Shown here piece by piece: positions 25,270 through 33,649 of a DNA stretch of 42,551 bases (position 1 is the first letter of the stretch; every line of letters starts with the position of its first letter). The notes below the pieces were generated by a model, which saw only the letters and a program-made list of their open reading frames with translations, was not told the DNA's origin and did no database searches. The translations under genes were made by a program, and so were the position numbers. The stretch comes from JAGMXM01 sp964458325 (GTDB lineage: Bacteria; Verrucomicrobiota; Verrucomicrobiia; Limisphaerales; UBA1319): assembly GCA_964458325.1 (NCBI GenBank), contig CAYWIM010000033.1, positions 1 through 42,551 of the forward strand, in the 5' to 3' direction.

Positions 25270-26961
25270 TCAGGGCGTTGTCGGTTCGTTCCAGCGCTGG
25301 CGCAACCGGGCGCGCAGCTCCTCCGGCGGACACACCCGAACGGCGCCGGTGCGCACGTCCACCGTCTCGAGTCGATCCGTGCACGAAAAGCATGGATCGA
25401 TGCTGCCCAGGGTGATCGTCATGTCCGCCAGCCGCTGGTCCCGGATCATGGCGGGTATCCCCTGGAGATTCTGGTAGGTCGGCGCGCGGACCCGCCAGCG
25501 GCGCGGCCGGTGGTTCTCACCGGTGATCAGCCAGTGGTGGGACTCCCCCCGAGGCGCCTCGACCGACGACATCCCGATCCGGCCGATCGGCAGCTCGTCC
25601 GCAATCGGCGTCTGGAGCGGCCCCGCCGGCAGTTTGACCAGACATTGGCGGATGATGCGAATCGACTCGAAAACCTCCCGGGCACGGACGCTGATCCGGC
25701 CCCAGACATCCGGATCCTGGGCGAGGATGACATCGAACTCGACTCGGTCGTAGGCGGCGTAGGGATGGTCGCGGCGGCAGTCGATATCGATGCCGGCGGC
25801 GCGCGCGACCGGCCCAATCAAGCCGTATTCCTTGATCAAAGCGCGATCGGCCACGCCGATCCCGGCGGCCCGGCGGCGCAGGTTGCGATCCTCGAGCAGG
25901 GCGGACACAAGGGGCCTCCACTGCGCTTCGAGCCGGTTCAGGACCTGATCAAGCTCGTCGTGCAGCTCGGGCGTGATATCCCATCGCACTCCGCCGATCA
26001 GGCAGAGGGCGTAGGTCTTGCGGTTGCCGCTGATCTTTTCGGCAATCCACATCACCGGCTCCCGGATCCGGAAGCAGTGCATGAACAAGGTGTCGTAGCC
26101 GAGGATATGACCTGCCAGGCCCACCCAGAGCAGATGGCTGTGCAGACGCTCGATCTCGAGCATGATGGTGCGGATGAACTCCGCTCGAGGCGGCGCCGGG
26201 ATCGAAGCGGCCTGCTCGACCGCCTGCGCATACGCCACATTGTGCACGCAGCCGCAGATCCCGCAAATCCGCTCCGCCGCCATCGGAATGTCGTTGTACG
26301 TCAACACCGATTCCGCCAGCTTCTCGATGCCGCGGTGGACCATGAACCCTCGATATTCGCAGCCCCGCACGATTTCGCCGTCGACGTAGAGGCGGAAGTG
26401 GGCCGGCTCGTCCAGCGTCGGATGAAACGGCCCCAGAGGCACCACCACGCAGCCCGGCGGCGCAGGATCAAACGCGAACGGCCGATCCTCGTCGTAGCCG
26501 TCGGGCCGGTCGTTCCAGGGGCGCTCCTTGCGCAGCGGATGCACCCGGTCCGGCCAGCCATCGGGCAACACCAGCCGCTTGGGATTGGGATGGTTGCGCG
26601 GCACGATCCCCACCAGGTCGTGGAACTCGCGCTCGCTCCAATTGGCCGCCGGCACCTCGCCGGCAATGCTATCCACCTCGGGCGCATCCGCGGGGAGCAT
26701 CGCAAGAACGCTCGCCAGCAGGCCATCCCGATCGAACGCGAAGTTGTGCGCCACCATAAACCGGCCCGAATACGGCCGATCATCCGCCCCGATGCCCACA
26801 ATGTATCGTGCATCGAGATCGCGAAACAAAAACTGGGAAACAGACTTGATCGATCCCGCATCGACATGCAGGACCAGGCGATGGTCGTCCAGCCGGTCGA
26901 TCTGCTCGATGGCCGTCCCGAACCGCTGCTTGATGAGGGTGAGAATCTCGCTCGCTTTCAT
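25270..26961 (-). CDS. hycE: Group 4 [NiFe] hydrogenase large subunit, NuoC-NuoD-like fusion (HycE/HyfG-like)
   Basis: The 563-aa catalytic subunit of a membrane-bound H2-evolving type hydrogenase. Residues about 1-150 are the NuoC-like 30-kDa domain (FHDLVGIVPRNHPNPKRL). The rest is NuoD/large-subunit-like. Both nickel-binding motifs are intact: RICGICGCVHN (about residue 230) and DPCFSCTDR (about residue 521), so this is a hydrogenase and not a complex I subunit, which lacks these cysteines. About 35 residues follow the last Cys, beginning TDR-LETVDVR. In E. coli HycE the same Thr-Asp-Arg is the HycI cleavage point, so the tail should be removed after nickel insertion. The ATG at 26961 overlaps the stop of the antiporter-like subunit (ATGA). 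The fused NuoC part is typical of HycE/HyfG and not of Ech. Confidence 0.95.
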   Translation of the reverse strand: MKASEILTLIKQRFGTAIEQIDRLDDHRLVLHVDAGSIKSVSQFLFRDLDARYIVGIGADDRPYSGRFMVAHNFAFDRDGLLASVLAMLPADAPEVDSIAGEVPAANWSEREFHDLVGIVPRNHPNPKRLVLPDGWPDRVHPLRKERPWNDRPDGYDEDRPFAFDPAPPGCVVVPLGPFHPTLDEPAHFRLYVDGEIVRGCEYRGFMVHRGIEKLAESVLTYNDIPMAAERICGICGCVHNVAYAQAVEQAASIPAPPRAEFIRTIMLEIERLHSHLLWVGLAGHILGYDTLFMHCFRIREPVMWIAEKISGNRKTYALCLIGGVRWDITPELHDELDQVLNRLEAQWRPLVSALLEDRNLRRRAAGIGVADRALIKEYGLIGPVARAAGIDIDCRRDHPYAAYDRVEFDVILAQDPDVWGRISVRAREVFESIRIIRQCLVKLPAGPLQTPIADELPIGRIGMSSVEAPRGESHHWLITGENHRPRRWRVRAPTYQNLQGIPAMIRDQRLADMTITLGSIDPCFSCTDRLETVDVRTGAVRVCPPEELRARLRQRWNEPTTP

Positions 26962-29021
26962 GGGCGGGTACGATCCGGCGGTGCGGGGGGCGGATTCGAT
27001 CCAGGGAGGGTTTCGGAGCGGGGGTCCGAGGCCGCATCCGGCTGCGGCTGGGGCGGAGGCGCGCCCCCCAGCCATCCGAAATGGCGATGGATTTCGCCGT
27101 AATAATGGTGGGCTTGAAGACGGTGTTCATTGGCATCGCGGACGTAACCGCAAAGCCAGGGGCTGACGGCGCGCCGCGCGCTGGCCCCCATCCGGCCCAG
27201 CAGGATCGCCCCGACAACCAGCGGCGCCAGGATCGCCGCCAAGGCCATGGGCAGGTAGGCCGCCGACCCGTCCGCCATCGAGATGCCTGTGATTCCCGCC
27301 GCTGCCCATGGCTGCGCGCGGCCGAGCCCCGACCCCAGCGCCTGCCAGCTCCCCTCGAGCGACTGGCAGATGAACTCCAGCGCGAGCGCCGGCCAAAGCC
27401 CCAGCGCCATGCAGGCCATCGCCATCAGCAGAAGCGGCAGCCGCATCGTCCACGGCGACTCGATGCAGGGCCGATCCGGCACGGCCGCCGGGGCCGGCCG
27501 ATGGGATCGCGCCAGGAAGATCATGCCATACCATTTCACAAAGCAAGCCAGAGTGACAGCGCTGGTCAGAATCGCGACCGCGCCAGCCCATGGCAGCCAG
27601 GGCGCGCATTGGCCGCCGGCAATCGCCGAAACGAACAGGCACCACTTGCTGGCGAAACCGTTCAGCAGCGGAACCCCGGAGATCGCCAGGGCCGCCACAA
27701 GCGCCGCCGCGCCCGTCCAGGGCATGCGCGGCAGCAGGCCGCCCAACCGATTCAGGTCGAGCGTGCCGGTCGCCCGCTGCACCGAGCCGGCGCAGAGAAA
27801 CAGCAGGCTCTTGAACAGGCCGTGATTCAGCGTGTGGAACAGCACCCCCACCAGGGCGAGAGCGGCCAGGGACGGCGCCGCGGAATGTCCGGATGGAAGC
27901 AGGACCAGGCAAACCCCCAGGCCAAATAGGAGATAGCCAGCCTGGCCCATGCTCGAGTACGCCAGCAGGCGCTTGGCCTGCTCCTGGCGCAGGGCCTGCA
28001 TCGTGCCAACGAACAGCGTGATGCCGCCCAGAACCACCATCGCCCCACCCCAGCCCAGCACCCATGGATAGCACCGCCCCGGCCCATACCCCGAACGGAG
28101 GTCAAGAAGATCCAAAGAGCGACGCGCAGCGNNNNNNNNNNGATAGTCGCCCCCCGGATGCTCAGGCAGCAGCCAGAGAAAATATCGGATCATGCCGTAA
28201 ATCCCCGTCTTGATCATGACCCCCGACAGGAGAGCGCTCACGGGCGAAGGCGCGGCCGGATGGGCGTCCGGCAGCCAGAACTGGCCGAAGGGCCAGATGC
28301 CCAGCTTGATGCCGAACCCGACCAGGAACAGGAGCAGGGCGGCGGTGACGACTCCCCGCTGCTCGCGGAGCAGCGTCGGCATCTGCAGGGCCAAAGCCTC
28401 GAAATCAAACCGCATCACCGGCTCGCCGCCCCCCGAGACAACCGGACCGGCCGGCGCCAGCAGCAGAGCGCCGAGCATCGTCAGGGCGCAGGCCGCCTGC
28501 ATCATCAGCAGATACTGATTGGCGGCGCGCACGTTCTCCGGCCGGCGATGCTCGAATCGCACCAGCGCGTAGGAGGTCAGCGTCATCATCTGCCAGAAGA
28601 TGAAGAAGAAATACATCGTGTCGGTGGTGCTCACGATCGCCACCATCGCCCCAATAAAGCCCAGCAGGTATGGATAGAACCGCCTCGGCCCATACTCGGA
28701 ATGGTGGTCGAGATAGCGGATCGAGAAAAACACCGCCGCCGGGGAGACCGTGGCCACCAGCGCCAGGAACACCGCGCTCAAGCCGTCCACGTGCAGGCGC
28801 AGCGCAAACCCCCAGGCCGGGTAGGCGACAAACGTCTCCGGCTCCCCCGGCCCGTCCATCAGCACGCGCGCCACCGCCCACCACACCAGAACGCCGGCGC
28901 CCCCCATGAACAGGAAAGCCAGGCCGCCCGATAGCCGATTGGACCGGGGAATCAACGTGGCAACCGCCCCCGCTCCGCAAAGCAGCGCCGCCCATAGAAC
29001 CGCTTGTTCCGGAGTGGTCAT
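26958..29021 (-). CDS. hycC: Hydrogenase antiporter-like membrane subunit (HycC/HyfB, NuoL/M-like), interrupted by assembly gap
   Basis: A ~687-aa polytopic protein of the proton-translocating NADH dehydrogenase/Mrp antiporter family, with about 14-16 helices. Family landmarks: MYFFFIFWQMMTLTSYALV (the helix 5 Glu position is Gln here), FGIKLGIWPFGQFWLPDAHPAAPSPVSALLSG (quoted as GIKLGIWPFGQFWLP and HPAAPSPVSALLSG, with the ion-path Lys), KRLLAYSSMGQAGY, NHGLFKSLLFLCAGS and a C-terminal helix typical of HycC/HyfB. Ten Ns at 28132-28141 break the gene. Just downstream of the gap (in gene order) lies about 22 codons absent from HycC-like proteins at this place, resembling residues further upstream in the same gene. 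The true local sequence is therefore unknown. Start overlaps the protease stop (ATGA), and its stop overlaps hycE. Confidence 0.9.
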   Translation of the reverse strand: MTTPEQAVLWAALLCGAGAVATLIPRSNRLSGGLAFLFMGGAGVLVWWAVARVLMDGPGEPETFVAYPAWGFALRLHVDGLSAVFLALVATVSPAAVFFSIRYLDHHSEYGPRRFYPYLLGFIGAMVAIVSTTDTMYFFFIFWQMMTLTSYALVRFEHRRPENVRAANQYLLMMQAACALTMLGALLLAPAGPVVSGGGEPVMRFDFEALALQMPTLLREQRGVVTAALLLFLVGFGIKLGIWPFGQFWLPDAHPAAPSPVSALLSGVMIKTGIYGMIRYFLWLLPEHPGGDYXXXXAARRSLDLLDLRSGYGPGRCYPWVLGWGGAMVVLGGITLFVGTMQALRQEQAKRLLAYSSMGQAGYLLFGLGVCLVLLPSGHSAAPSLAALALVGVLFHTLNHGLFKSLLFLCAGSVQRATGTLDLNRLGGLLPRMPWTGAAALVAALAISGVPLLNGFASKWCLFVSAIAGGQCAPWLPWAGAVAILTSAVTLACFVKWYGMIFLARSHRPAPAAVPDRPCIESPWTMRLPLLLMAMACMALGLWPALALEFICQSLEGSWQALGSGLGRAQPWAAAGITGISMADGSAAYLPMALAAILAPLVVGAILLGRMGASARRAVSPWLCGYVRDANEHRLQAHHYYGEIHRHFGWLGGAPPPQPQPDAASDPRSETLPGSNPPPAPPDRTRP
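28035..28106. repeat. Imperfect direct copy of 28641-28712 beside the gap
   Basis: About 72 nt that align without indels to 28641-28712 (constant offset 606 nt, same reading frame), with about 14 mismatches counted by eye (roughly 80% identity). It ends about 25 nt from the N run. The encoded segments share SxxxLDxxSxYGPxRxYP. Probably an assembly artefact; see findings. Confidence 0.7.
28132..28141. other. Assembly gap of 10 N
   Basis: A run of exactly ten N, a common scaffolding placeholder, inside the antiporter-like hydrogenase subunit. Its real length is unknown. Confidence 0.99.
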
Positions 29022-29554
29022 GAGACGCCCAGTTCACCAGCTGGAACAAGCCGTGTGGCTGCCGGAACAGAATGCGCGACTCGAGGCGCCAGCCACCGAT
29101 ACAGTTCTTCGAAAACGCCCGCCACCATGGGCGAGAGGGCGGCCCCGTAAGACACCGTGGCAGGCTCGATCCCCAACAGCCAGCAGCGAGTGGCCCGGCC
29201 GTCTTCGATCACCCTCGCCAGAAGACCCAGGGATAGCCGGTGGGTCGAGACCGCGGGGAACCGGTCCTGCAGATCGGCGCCGCCCATCCAGATCACGGCG
29301 CCAGGCGGTTGGCCGGCCGCAACCGCATCGAGAAAGATGACGTGATCGTCCTCGCCGGACAAGAAACGATGGGCGCAGGACTCGAGATCCGTTCCAGCCG
29401 CCAGAACGCGGACGCCCGGCCTGGCCTCGAGCCGAGCCAGGCGCTGGGCCAGGTGCACCCCGAAGGCATCGTCGCCCCGGCCGAGTTGGCCCAGACCGGC
29501 CAGGCAGACTCGTCCCCGGAAACACTCGGCCAGCTCGGACAGCCAGTCGCCCAT
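29018..29554 (-). CDS. Hydrogenase maturation endopeptidase (HycI/HoxM family)
   Basis: A 178-aa nickel-dependent processing protease that clips the C-terminal tail of the hydrogenase large subunit after metal insertion. The fold signature is CLAGLGQLGRGDDAFGVHLAQRL (quoted as GLGQLGRGDDAFGVH; about residues 19-33), where the first Asp of the GDD is a nickel ligand. VIFLDAV supplies the second acidic residue and STHRLSLGLL the histidine. LLGIEP is the usual late strand. Its start overlaps the stop of the gamma-like subunit (TGATG) and its stop overlaps hycC (ATGA), so it is made together with its target. The target in this operon keeps the TDR cleavage point. Confidence 0.9.
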   Translation of the reverse strand: MGDWLSELAECFRGRVCLAGLGQLGRGDDAFGVHLAQRLARLEARPGVRVLAAGTDLESCAHRFLSGEDDHVIFLDAVAAGQPPGAVIWMGGADLQDRFPAVSTHRLSLGLLARVIEDGRATRCWLLGIEPATVSYGAALSPMVAGVFEELYRWLAPRVAHSVPAATRLVPAGELGVS

Positions 29555-30468
29555 CAGATATCCTCCCCCAGCTTCTGGATCTGGTCGCAGGTGAACACCG
29601 GACCGTCCAGGCAGACGTAGGCGACGCCAATGCAGCAGTGGCCGCACTTGCCCACGCCGCATTTCATGTAGCGCTCGAGCGTCGAGTAGATCCTCTGCGG
29701 CGACAATCCCATGCCCGTCAGATCCCGGATCACGAAGCGAAACATGACCGGCGGGCCGCAGACGAACGCGGTCGTGTTCTCGACCGGGACTTGAATGCCC
29801 GGCTTCTTGAACAGCCCGCCCACGACGCCCACATGGCCGGTCCATCCCTCCCCCGGCTGATCGACCGTGAGATGGCATTCGATCCCCGCCGCCTGCTCCC
29901 ACGACCGGAGATTCTCCCGATACATCAGCTCGCGCGGCGTCTTCGCCCCGCAGAAAACCAGGATCCGCCCATACTGAGAGCGGTGCGCCAGGGCATACAG
30001 GATGCAGGATCGCAGCGGGATCAGGCCGATGCCGCCCGCCACGAATACCAGGTTCTGGCCCGCGAAATCGTCCATCCGAAACCCGTTGCCGTAAGGCCCG
30101 CGCACCGCGAATCGATCCCCGGCCCGCAGCCGGTGCAGCGCGGCGGTGCAGCTCCCCACCTGCCGCACCGTGAAGAAGGTCTCATCCTCGGTCGGGCTGG
30201 CGGGCAGCGACGCGGGAAACTCGCCGGTTCCGAACACCGTGACCTGGGCGAACTGGCCCGGCCGGAACTGGCGGAAGGCACGCTGCGCCTCCGGATCCTC
30301 GAAATGCCAGAACAGGGTCCGCACGTCGGTGATCTCGTCGACCACGCGGTCGATCACGGCCAGGCGCGGCAGGTAGATGTTGGTCCGCAGATCCGCCGCC
30401 GCGTCGGGGCCGGCATCGGCCGCCGCGCCCGCGCGCGGCATCGGATCGGGCATGCCGGAGCGGCTCAT
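29554..30468 (-). CDS. Sulfhydrogenase gamma-like FAD/NAD(P)-binding, 2Fe-2S subunit
   Basis: A 304-aa ferredoxin-NADP-reductase-type flavoprotein of the HydG/SudB/dihydroorotate dehydrogenase electron-transfer family. Residues about 35-120 form the FAD barrel (FRPGQFAQVTVFGTG, SCTAALHRLRAGDRFAVRGPYGNGF in parts). VFVAGGIGLIPLRS (about 160) is the nucleotide-binding loop and FVCGPPVMF (about 245) the C-terminal NAD(P) strand. The C-terminus binds a [2Fe-2S] cluster with CGVGKCGHC and a later Cys in YVCLDGPVF. It should exchange hydride with NAD(P)(H) and pass electrons to the beta-like FeS subunit, whose stop it overlaps (ATGA). No E. coli FHL counterpart exists. The ATG at 30468 is fixed by this overlap; residues 1-28 are low-complexity Ala/Asp. 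Confidence 0.93.
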   Translation of the reverse strand: MSRSGMPDPMPRAGAAADAGPDAAADLRTNIYLPRLAVIDRVVDEITDVRTLFWHFEDPEAQRAFRQFRPGQFAQVTVFGTGEFPASLPASPTEDETFFTVRQVGSCTAALHRLRAGDRFAVRGPYGNGFRMDDFAGQNLVFVAGGIGLIPLRSCILYALAHRSQYGRILVFCGAKTPRELMYRENLRSWEQAAGIECHLTVDQPGEGWTGHVGVVGGLFKKPGIQVPVENTTAFVCGPPVMFRFVIRDLTGMGLSPQRIYSTLERYMKCGVGKCGHCCIGVAYVCLDGPVFTCDQIQKLGEDI

Positions 30469-31589
30469 GGCTTCCTCCCCTGCTCGGGTTCGCCCGAGAC
30501 GGCAGCCGCCGGAGCCGCGGGCCCCGAGAGGGCCTTGCTCGTGGCGCGGCGGATCATCTCGATCACGCTGGGCATGCCCACCTCGCCATGGCAGACGGCG
30601 TCGCACCGCCCGCACCCCACGCAAGCCATCGACAGCTCGCGCTGGATGAAATAGTGGGCCAGCTTGCGGAAGAACCGGCGGTTGCGCCGGTCGTGAACCG
30701 CCCGGCGCGGATTGAATCCGCCGGCCATCCGGGTGAACCCGTTGAGGGCGCAGGCATCCCAGAGCCGGACTCGCTCGATCTCGCCGTTGGCCGTCGGCCG
30801 ATCGGACACGGTGAAGCAGGTGCAGGCCGGACACACGTATGTGCAGCCGCCGCACTCGAGGCACCGGTGGCCTACCTCCGTCCACGTCGCATCCAGCACG
30901 TCCCCGCGCGTGATGTAGCGGACGGTGGCGGAGAACCAGCCCGTCGTGGCCCGGAAACTGCGCCGGGTGCGTTCGAGGATTTCGCGGCGCCGCTCCAGAT
31001 GCTCGGGGGTTCCCCGCTGGAACATGGGATCCGCAAGAAAGGCTTCGCCCGCGGCGGACCCGGCCGCCACCAGCCATTCCCCTCCCAGATCCATGAGCTG
31101 GAGATCGAATCCTTCGGCTGCCGCCGGCCCGGTGTCGGCGCAGACGCAGAAACACTCCTCGTTGATGTCGCGCTCCAGATCGGTGCAGACCACGTTGACC
31201 AGGAACAATCCCCGCCGCCGGCGCGCATAGTAGGGATCCAGGAACTGCCGCCCCAGGTAGAACCGGTCCAGGTGCCGTATGCCGGCCACGTCGCACGAGC
31301 GGATCCCAAAGATCGCCCGAGGCTGCACGTCCGGGGCCGGCTCGATCCGCCAGTCCGCCCCCTCCCGCCGCATCGTCATCAGCCGCTCCAGATGCGGCAG
31401 CACGTAGCGCTTGGGCGGATAGTACGGATTGGGAAGATGAAGCTGAACCTGATCCTGATTCTCCGCCGTCACGCGGTCGAAAAAGGTGTCGCGCCCGCGC
31501 CCCTGGAACGGGGCGTAGACCTCGTAATCCTGGCGCAACCGCTCGAGGATCCGGCCGATTTGATGGGAGGCGATGATGCGTGCGCGCAT
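30465..31589 (-). CDS. Sulfhydrogenase beta-like 4Fe-4S subunit (HydB/AsrA family)
   Basis: A 374-aa iron-sulfur protein that links the flavin subunit to a catalytic subunit. The family opening region shows IFGIRSCDVAGIRHLDRFYLG, containing the conserved Cys-Asp of HydB/AsrA proteins (quoted as IRSCDVAGIRHLD), and NEECFCVCADTGP. The C-terminal third carries two [4Fe-4S] motifs, CLECGGCTYVCPACTC and CVGCGRCDAVCH. The tail after about residue 345 is Ala/Pro-rich. It starts 3 nt after the molybdopterin subunit stop and its own stop overlaps the gamma-like gene. In Pyrococcus-type sulfhydrogenases and some formate dehydrogenase complexes, the beta and gamma subunits form the NAD(P)H module; I infer the same here. 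Confidence 0.92.
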   Translation of the reverse strand: MRARIIASHQIGRILERLRQDYEVYAPFQGRGRDTFFDRVTAENQDQVQLHLPNPYYPPKRYVLPHLERLMTMRREGADWRIEPAPDVQPRAIFGIRSCDVAGIRHLDRFYLGRQFLDPYYARRRRGLFLVNVVCTDLERDINEECFCVCADTGPAAAEGFDLQLMDLGGEWLVAAGSAAGEAFLADPMFQRGTPEHLERRREILERTRRSFRATTGWFSATVRYITRGDVLDATWTEVGHRCLECGGCTYVCPACTCFTVSDRPTANGEIERVRLWDACALNGFTRMAGGFNPRRAVHDRRNRRFFRKLAHYFIQRELSMACVGCGRCDAVCHGEVGMPSVIEMIRRATSKALSGPAAPAAAVSGEPEQGRKP

Positions 31590-31592
31590 GGA

Positions 31593-33626
31593 TCAGGCGG
31601 CCTCCACCCGCACCGGGACCGGCCGGCTGAGGTTGCCGGCATCGACCGAGGCTTGTCCCAATATCTGTTTTTCGACCTCGCGGACAAAATACGGCACGTA
31701 GATCGTCCCGTTCCGCACCTCCGAGGTGACCCGCGCGGTGGTGACGGCCGAACCGCGGTCTGTCACCAGCCGGATCTTCTGCCCGTCCCGGATGCCGGCG
31801 GCTTTCCCGTCATCGGGGCTGATCTCCACGAATCCAGCCGGGTAATCCAGCAGCAGGATCCGGTATTCCCGCTTGAGGGTCTCGCTGTGCTTGACCAGGA
31901 CGTTCTGGTGCCAGTAGTAGAGCGAGTTCCCGAAGATCAGCGACATGGGATACTCCGATGGAGCGGAGGCGCCCATGGCCGGAAGCGGGACGGGCGCGAA
32001 CCGGAACGGGCGATCGCCAAAGCCATCGTCGAAGAGCCAGCGCGTGCCCAGCGGCTTCTCCGGGGTGCATGGCCATTGGCGGCCGTAGTCCCGGGCCAGG
32101 TTCTCATAGCTGGCCCCGCGGTAGAACGGCACCGCCTGCCCGATCTCCGCCATGACATGAGCCGCATCCGGATAATGCCAGTCGGCGCCCAGCCGATGGG
32201 CGACCTCGACGATGTGCTGCCAGGCGGGCCGCGGGCCCACCGGCGGCGGCACCACCCGGGCAGCGAGCTGAATCCGGCGCTCGGTGCTGGTGAAGGTGAC
32301 CTGCTCCTCCCCGAAAGCCACCGTCGGCAGAATCACATGCGCCAGGCTCGCCGTGCCTGTCATGAACAGGTGCTGCACAACCACCAGCTCCAGATCCGCC
32401 AGCGCCCCCGCCGCCTCGCAGAAGAACGCCGTGCTCACCGGATCGTACCGGCAGAACCAAAGCCCCCGAATCCCGTTGCGCCCGGCCTGCTCGAACACCT
32501 GGCGGGTGTCCAGCCCCGGACGACGAGGCAGCGGCCTCTTCCAGAGGGTCTCGAGGCGCTCCCGCGCCGCGTCGTCCTCGACCGGCCGATAGCCGGGCCA
32601 CCGGTCGGGAAGCATCCCCAGATCGCACACGCCCTGCAGGTTGTTCTGCTCGGTGAGCGGATAGAGCCCGGCCCCGGGCTTGCCGAGGTTGCCCGTGAGC
32701 AGAACCAGGTTCACCAGCGACTGCATCGCGGGCTTCTCGCGCGATTCGCTGCCCGTCGAGTAAAGCAGTGCGGCCCGGGCCGCCCGGCCGTAGGCCAGGG
32801 CAGCCTGCTCGATCTGCTCGGCGGGCACGCCGCATACATCCGCCGCCATCAGCAAATCGTAGCCGGCCACCGCCTCCAAAAACGCCTCGTAATCGCGGCA
32901 GTGGTCGCGAATGAACGCCCGGTTCTCGAGACCGCGATCCACGATCACCTTAGCCATCGCCCCGTAGAGAAACACGTCGGTGCCAGGACGATATTGGAGG
33001 AAGCCATCGGCCAGCTCGGCCAGCCGGTGGCGCCGGGGATCGATGACGATCAGCCGCGCGCCGCGCAGCCGCGCCTGGATGACCAGGCCCCCCACGGTCG
33101 GCAGCTGGCGCGCCAGATCGACCCCATCCACCAGGATCACCTCGCTCTGGGCCAGGTCCTCCAGCGAGTTGGTCGAAGCGGCCTCGCCGACCATGTCGAG
33201 CAGCACCTCGATGCTGTTGTGGCAGTAAACGCCTCCCCCATGATCGACATTGTTGGTCCCAATCACCGCCCGCGCCAGCTTCTGCAGGAGGTAGGTCTCC
33301 TCGTTCGAGCAGCGCGGCGAGTTGAGAAACGCCAGCGCCTCGGGTCCATAGCGGCTCCGGATCTCCTCGAGGCGCCGCGCGACGAAATCCAGCGCCTCTT
33401 CCCAGCTCACATCCACCAGCTCGCCATTCTTTCGGAGGCGCGGCGACTTGAGCCGGTCCGGCGAGCTGGCCACCTCGTGCACGTGCCAGCCCCGGACGCA
33501 GATGCGCCCGTGGTTGGTCGGATGCGACATGCTGGGATAGGCCCCGGTGATCGTCGACCCGGCGGTCTCGAGGTAAATGCCGCAGCCGACGCCACAGAAG
33601 GTGCAGGTGGTCAGGCTGTGCGCCAT
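31593..33626 (-). CDS. Formate-dehydrogenase-like molybdopterin oxidoreductase with altered active site
   Basis: A 677-aa member of the DMSO reductase superfamily, FdhF/FDH branch, expected to bind bis-MGD with Mo or W. The N-terminal [4Fe-4S] motif is complete (C8, C11, C15, C43: CTFCGVGC and RICVRG). The FDH branch is shown by VIGTNNVDHGGG, TGNLGKPGAGLYPLTEQNNLQGVCDLG (in parts TGNLGKPGAG and QNNLQGVCDLG) and the C-terminal cap. C135-H136 align with Sec140-His141 of E. coli FdhF, so a Cys metal ligand is likely. But T325-E326 replace FdhF Arg333-Gly334, the Arg that binds formate, and the HGPS and SHP segments are also changed. The substrate may thus not be formate. No Tat signal: cytoplasmic. 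It lies 23 nt after the ACT gene and 3 nt before the beta-like subunit. Confidence 0.9.
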   Translation of the reverse strand: MAHSLTTCTFCGVGCGIYLETAGSTITGAYPSMSHPTNHGRICVRGWHVHEVASSPDRLKSPRLRKNGELVDVSWEEALDFVARRLEEIRSRYGPEALAFLNSPRCSNEETYLLQKLARAVIGTNNVDHGGGVYCHNSIEVLLDMVGEAASTNSLEDLAQSEVILVDGVDLARQLPTVGGLVIQARLRGARLIVIDPRRHRLAELADGFLQYRPGTDVFLYGAMAKVIVDRGLENRAFIRDHCRDYEAFLEAVAGYDLLMAADVCGVPAEQIEQAALAYGRAARAALLYSTGSESREKPAMQSLVNLVLLTGNLGKPGAGLYPLTEQNNLQGVCDLGMLPDRWPGYRPVEDDAARERLETLWKRPLPRRPGLDTRQVFEQAGRNGIRGLWFCRYDPVSTAFFCEAAGALADLELVVVQHLFMTGTASLAHVILPTVAFGEEQVTFTSTERRIQLAARVVPPPVGPRPAWQHIVEVAHRLGADWHYPDAAHVMAEIGQAVPFYRGASYENLARDYGRQWPCTPEKPLGTRWLFDDGFGDRPFRFAPVPLPAMGASAPSEYPMSLIFGNSLYYWHQNVLVKHSETLKREYRILLLDYPAGFVEISPDDGKAAGIRDGQKIRLVTDRGSAVTTARVTSEVRNGTIYVPYFVREVEKQILGQASVDAGNLSRPVPVRVEAA

Positions 33627-33649
33627 GGGCGGGTGCTCGAGTCGGCCGG

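Noticed and set aside
28107..28131. Sequence beside the N gap partly resembles a common sequencing adapter
   Set aside because: Only a partial match with several mismatches, and the same stretch continues the in-frame similarity to 28641-28717, so adapter carry-over is not needed to explain it.
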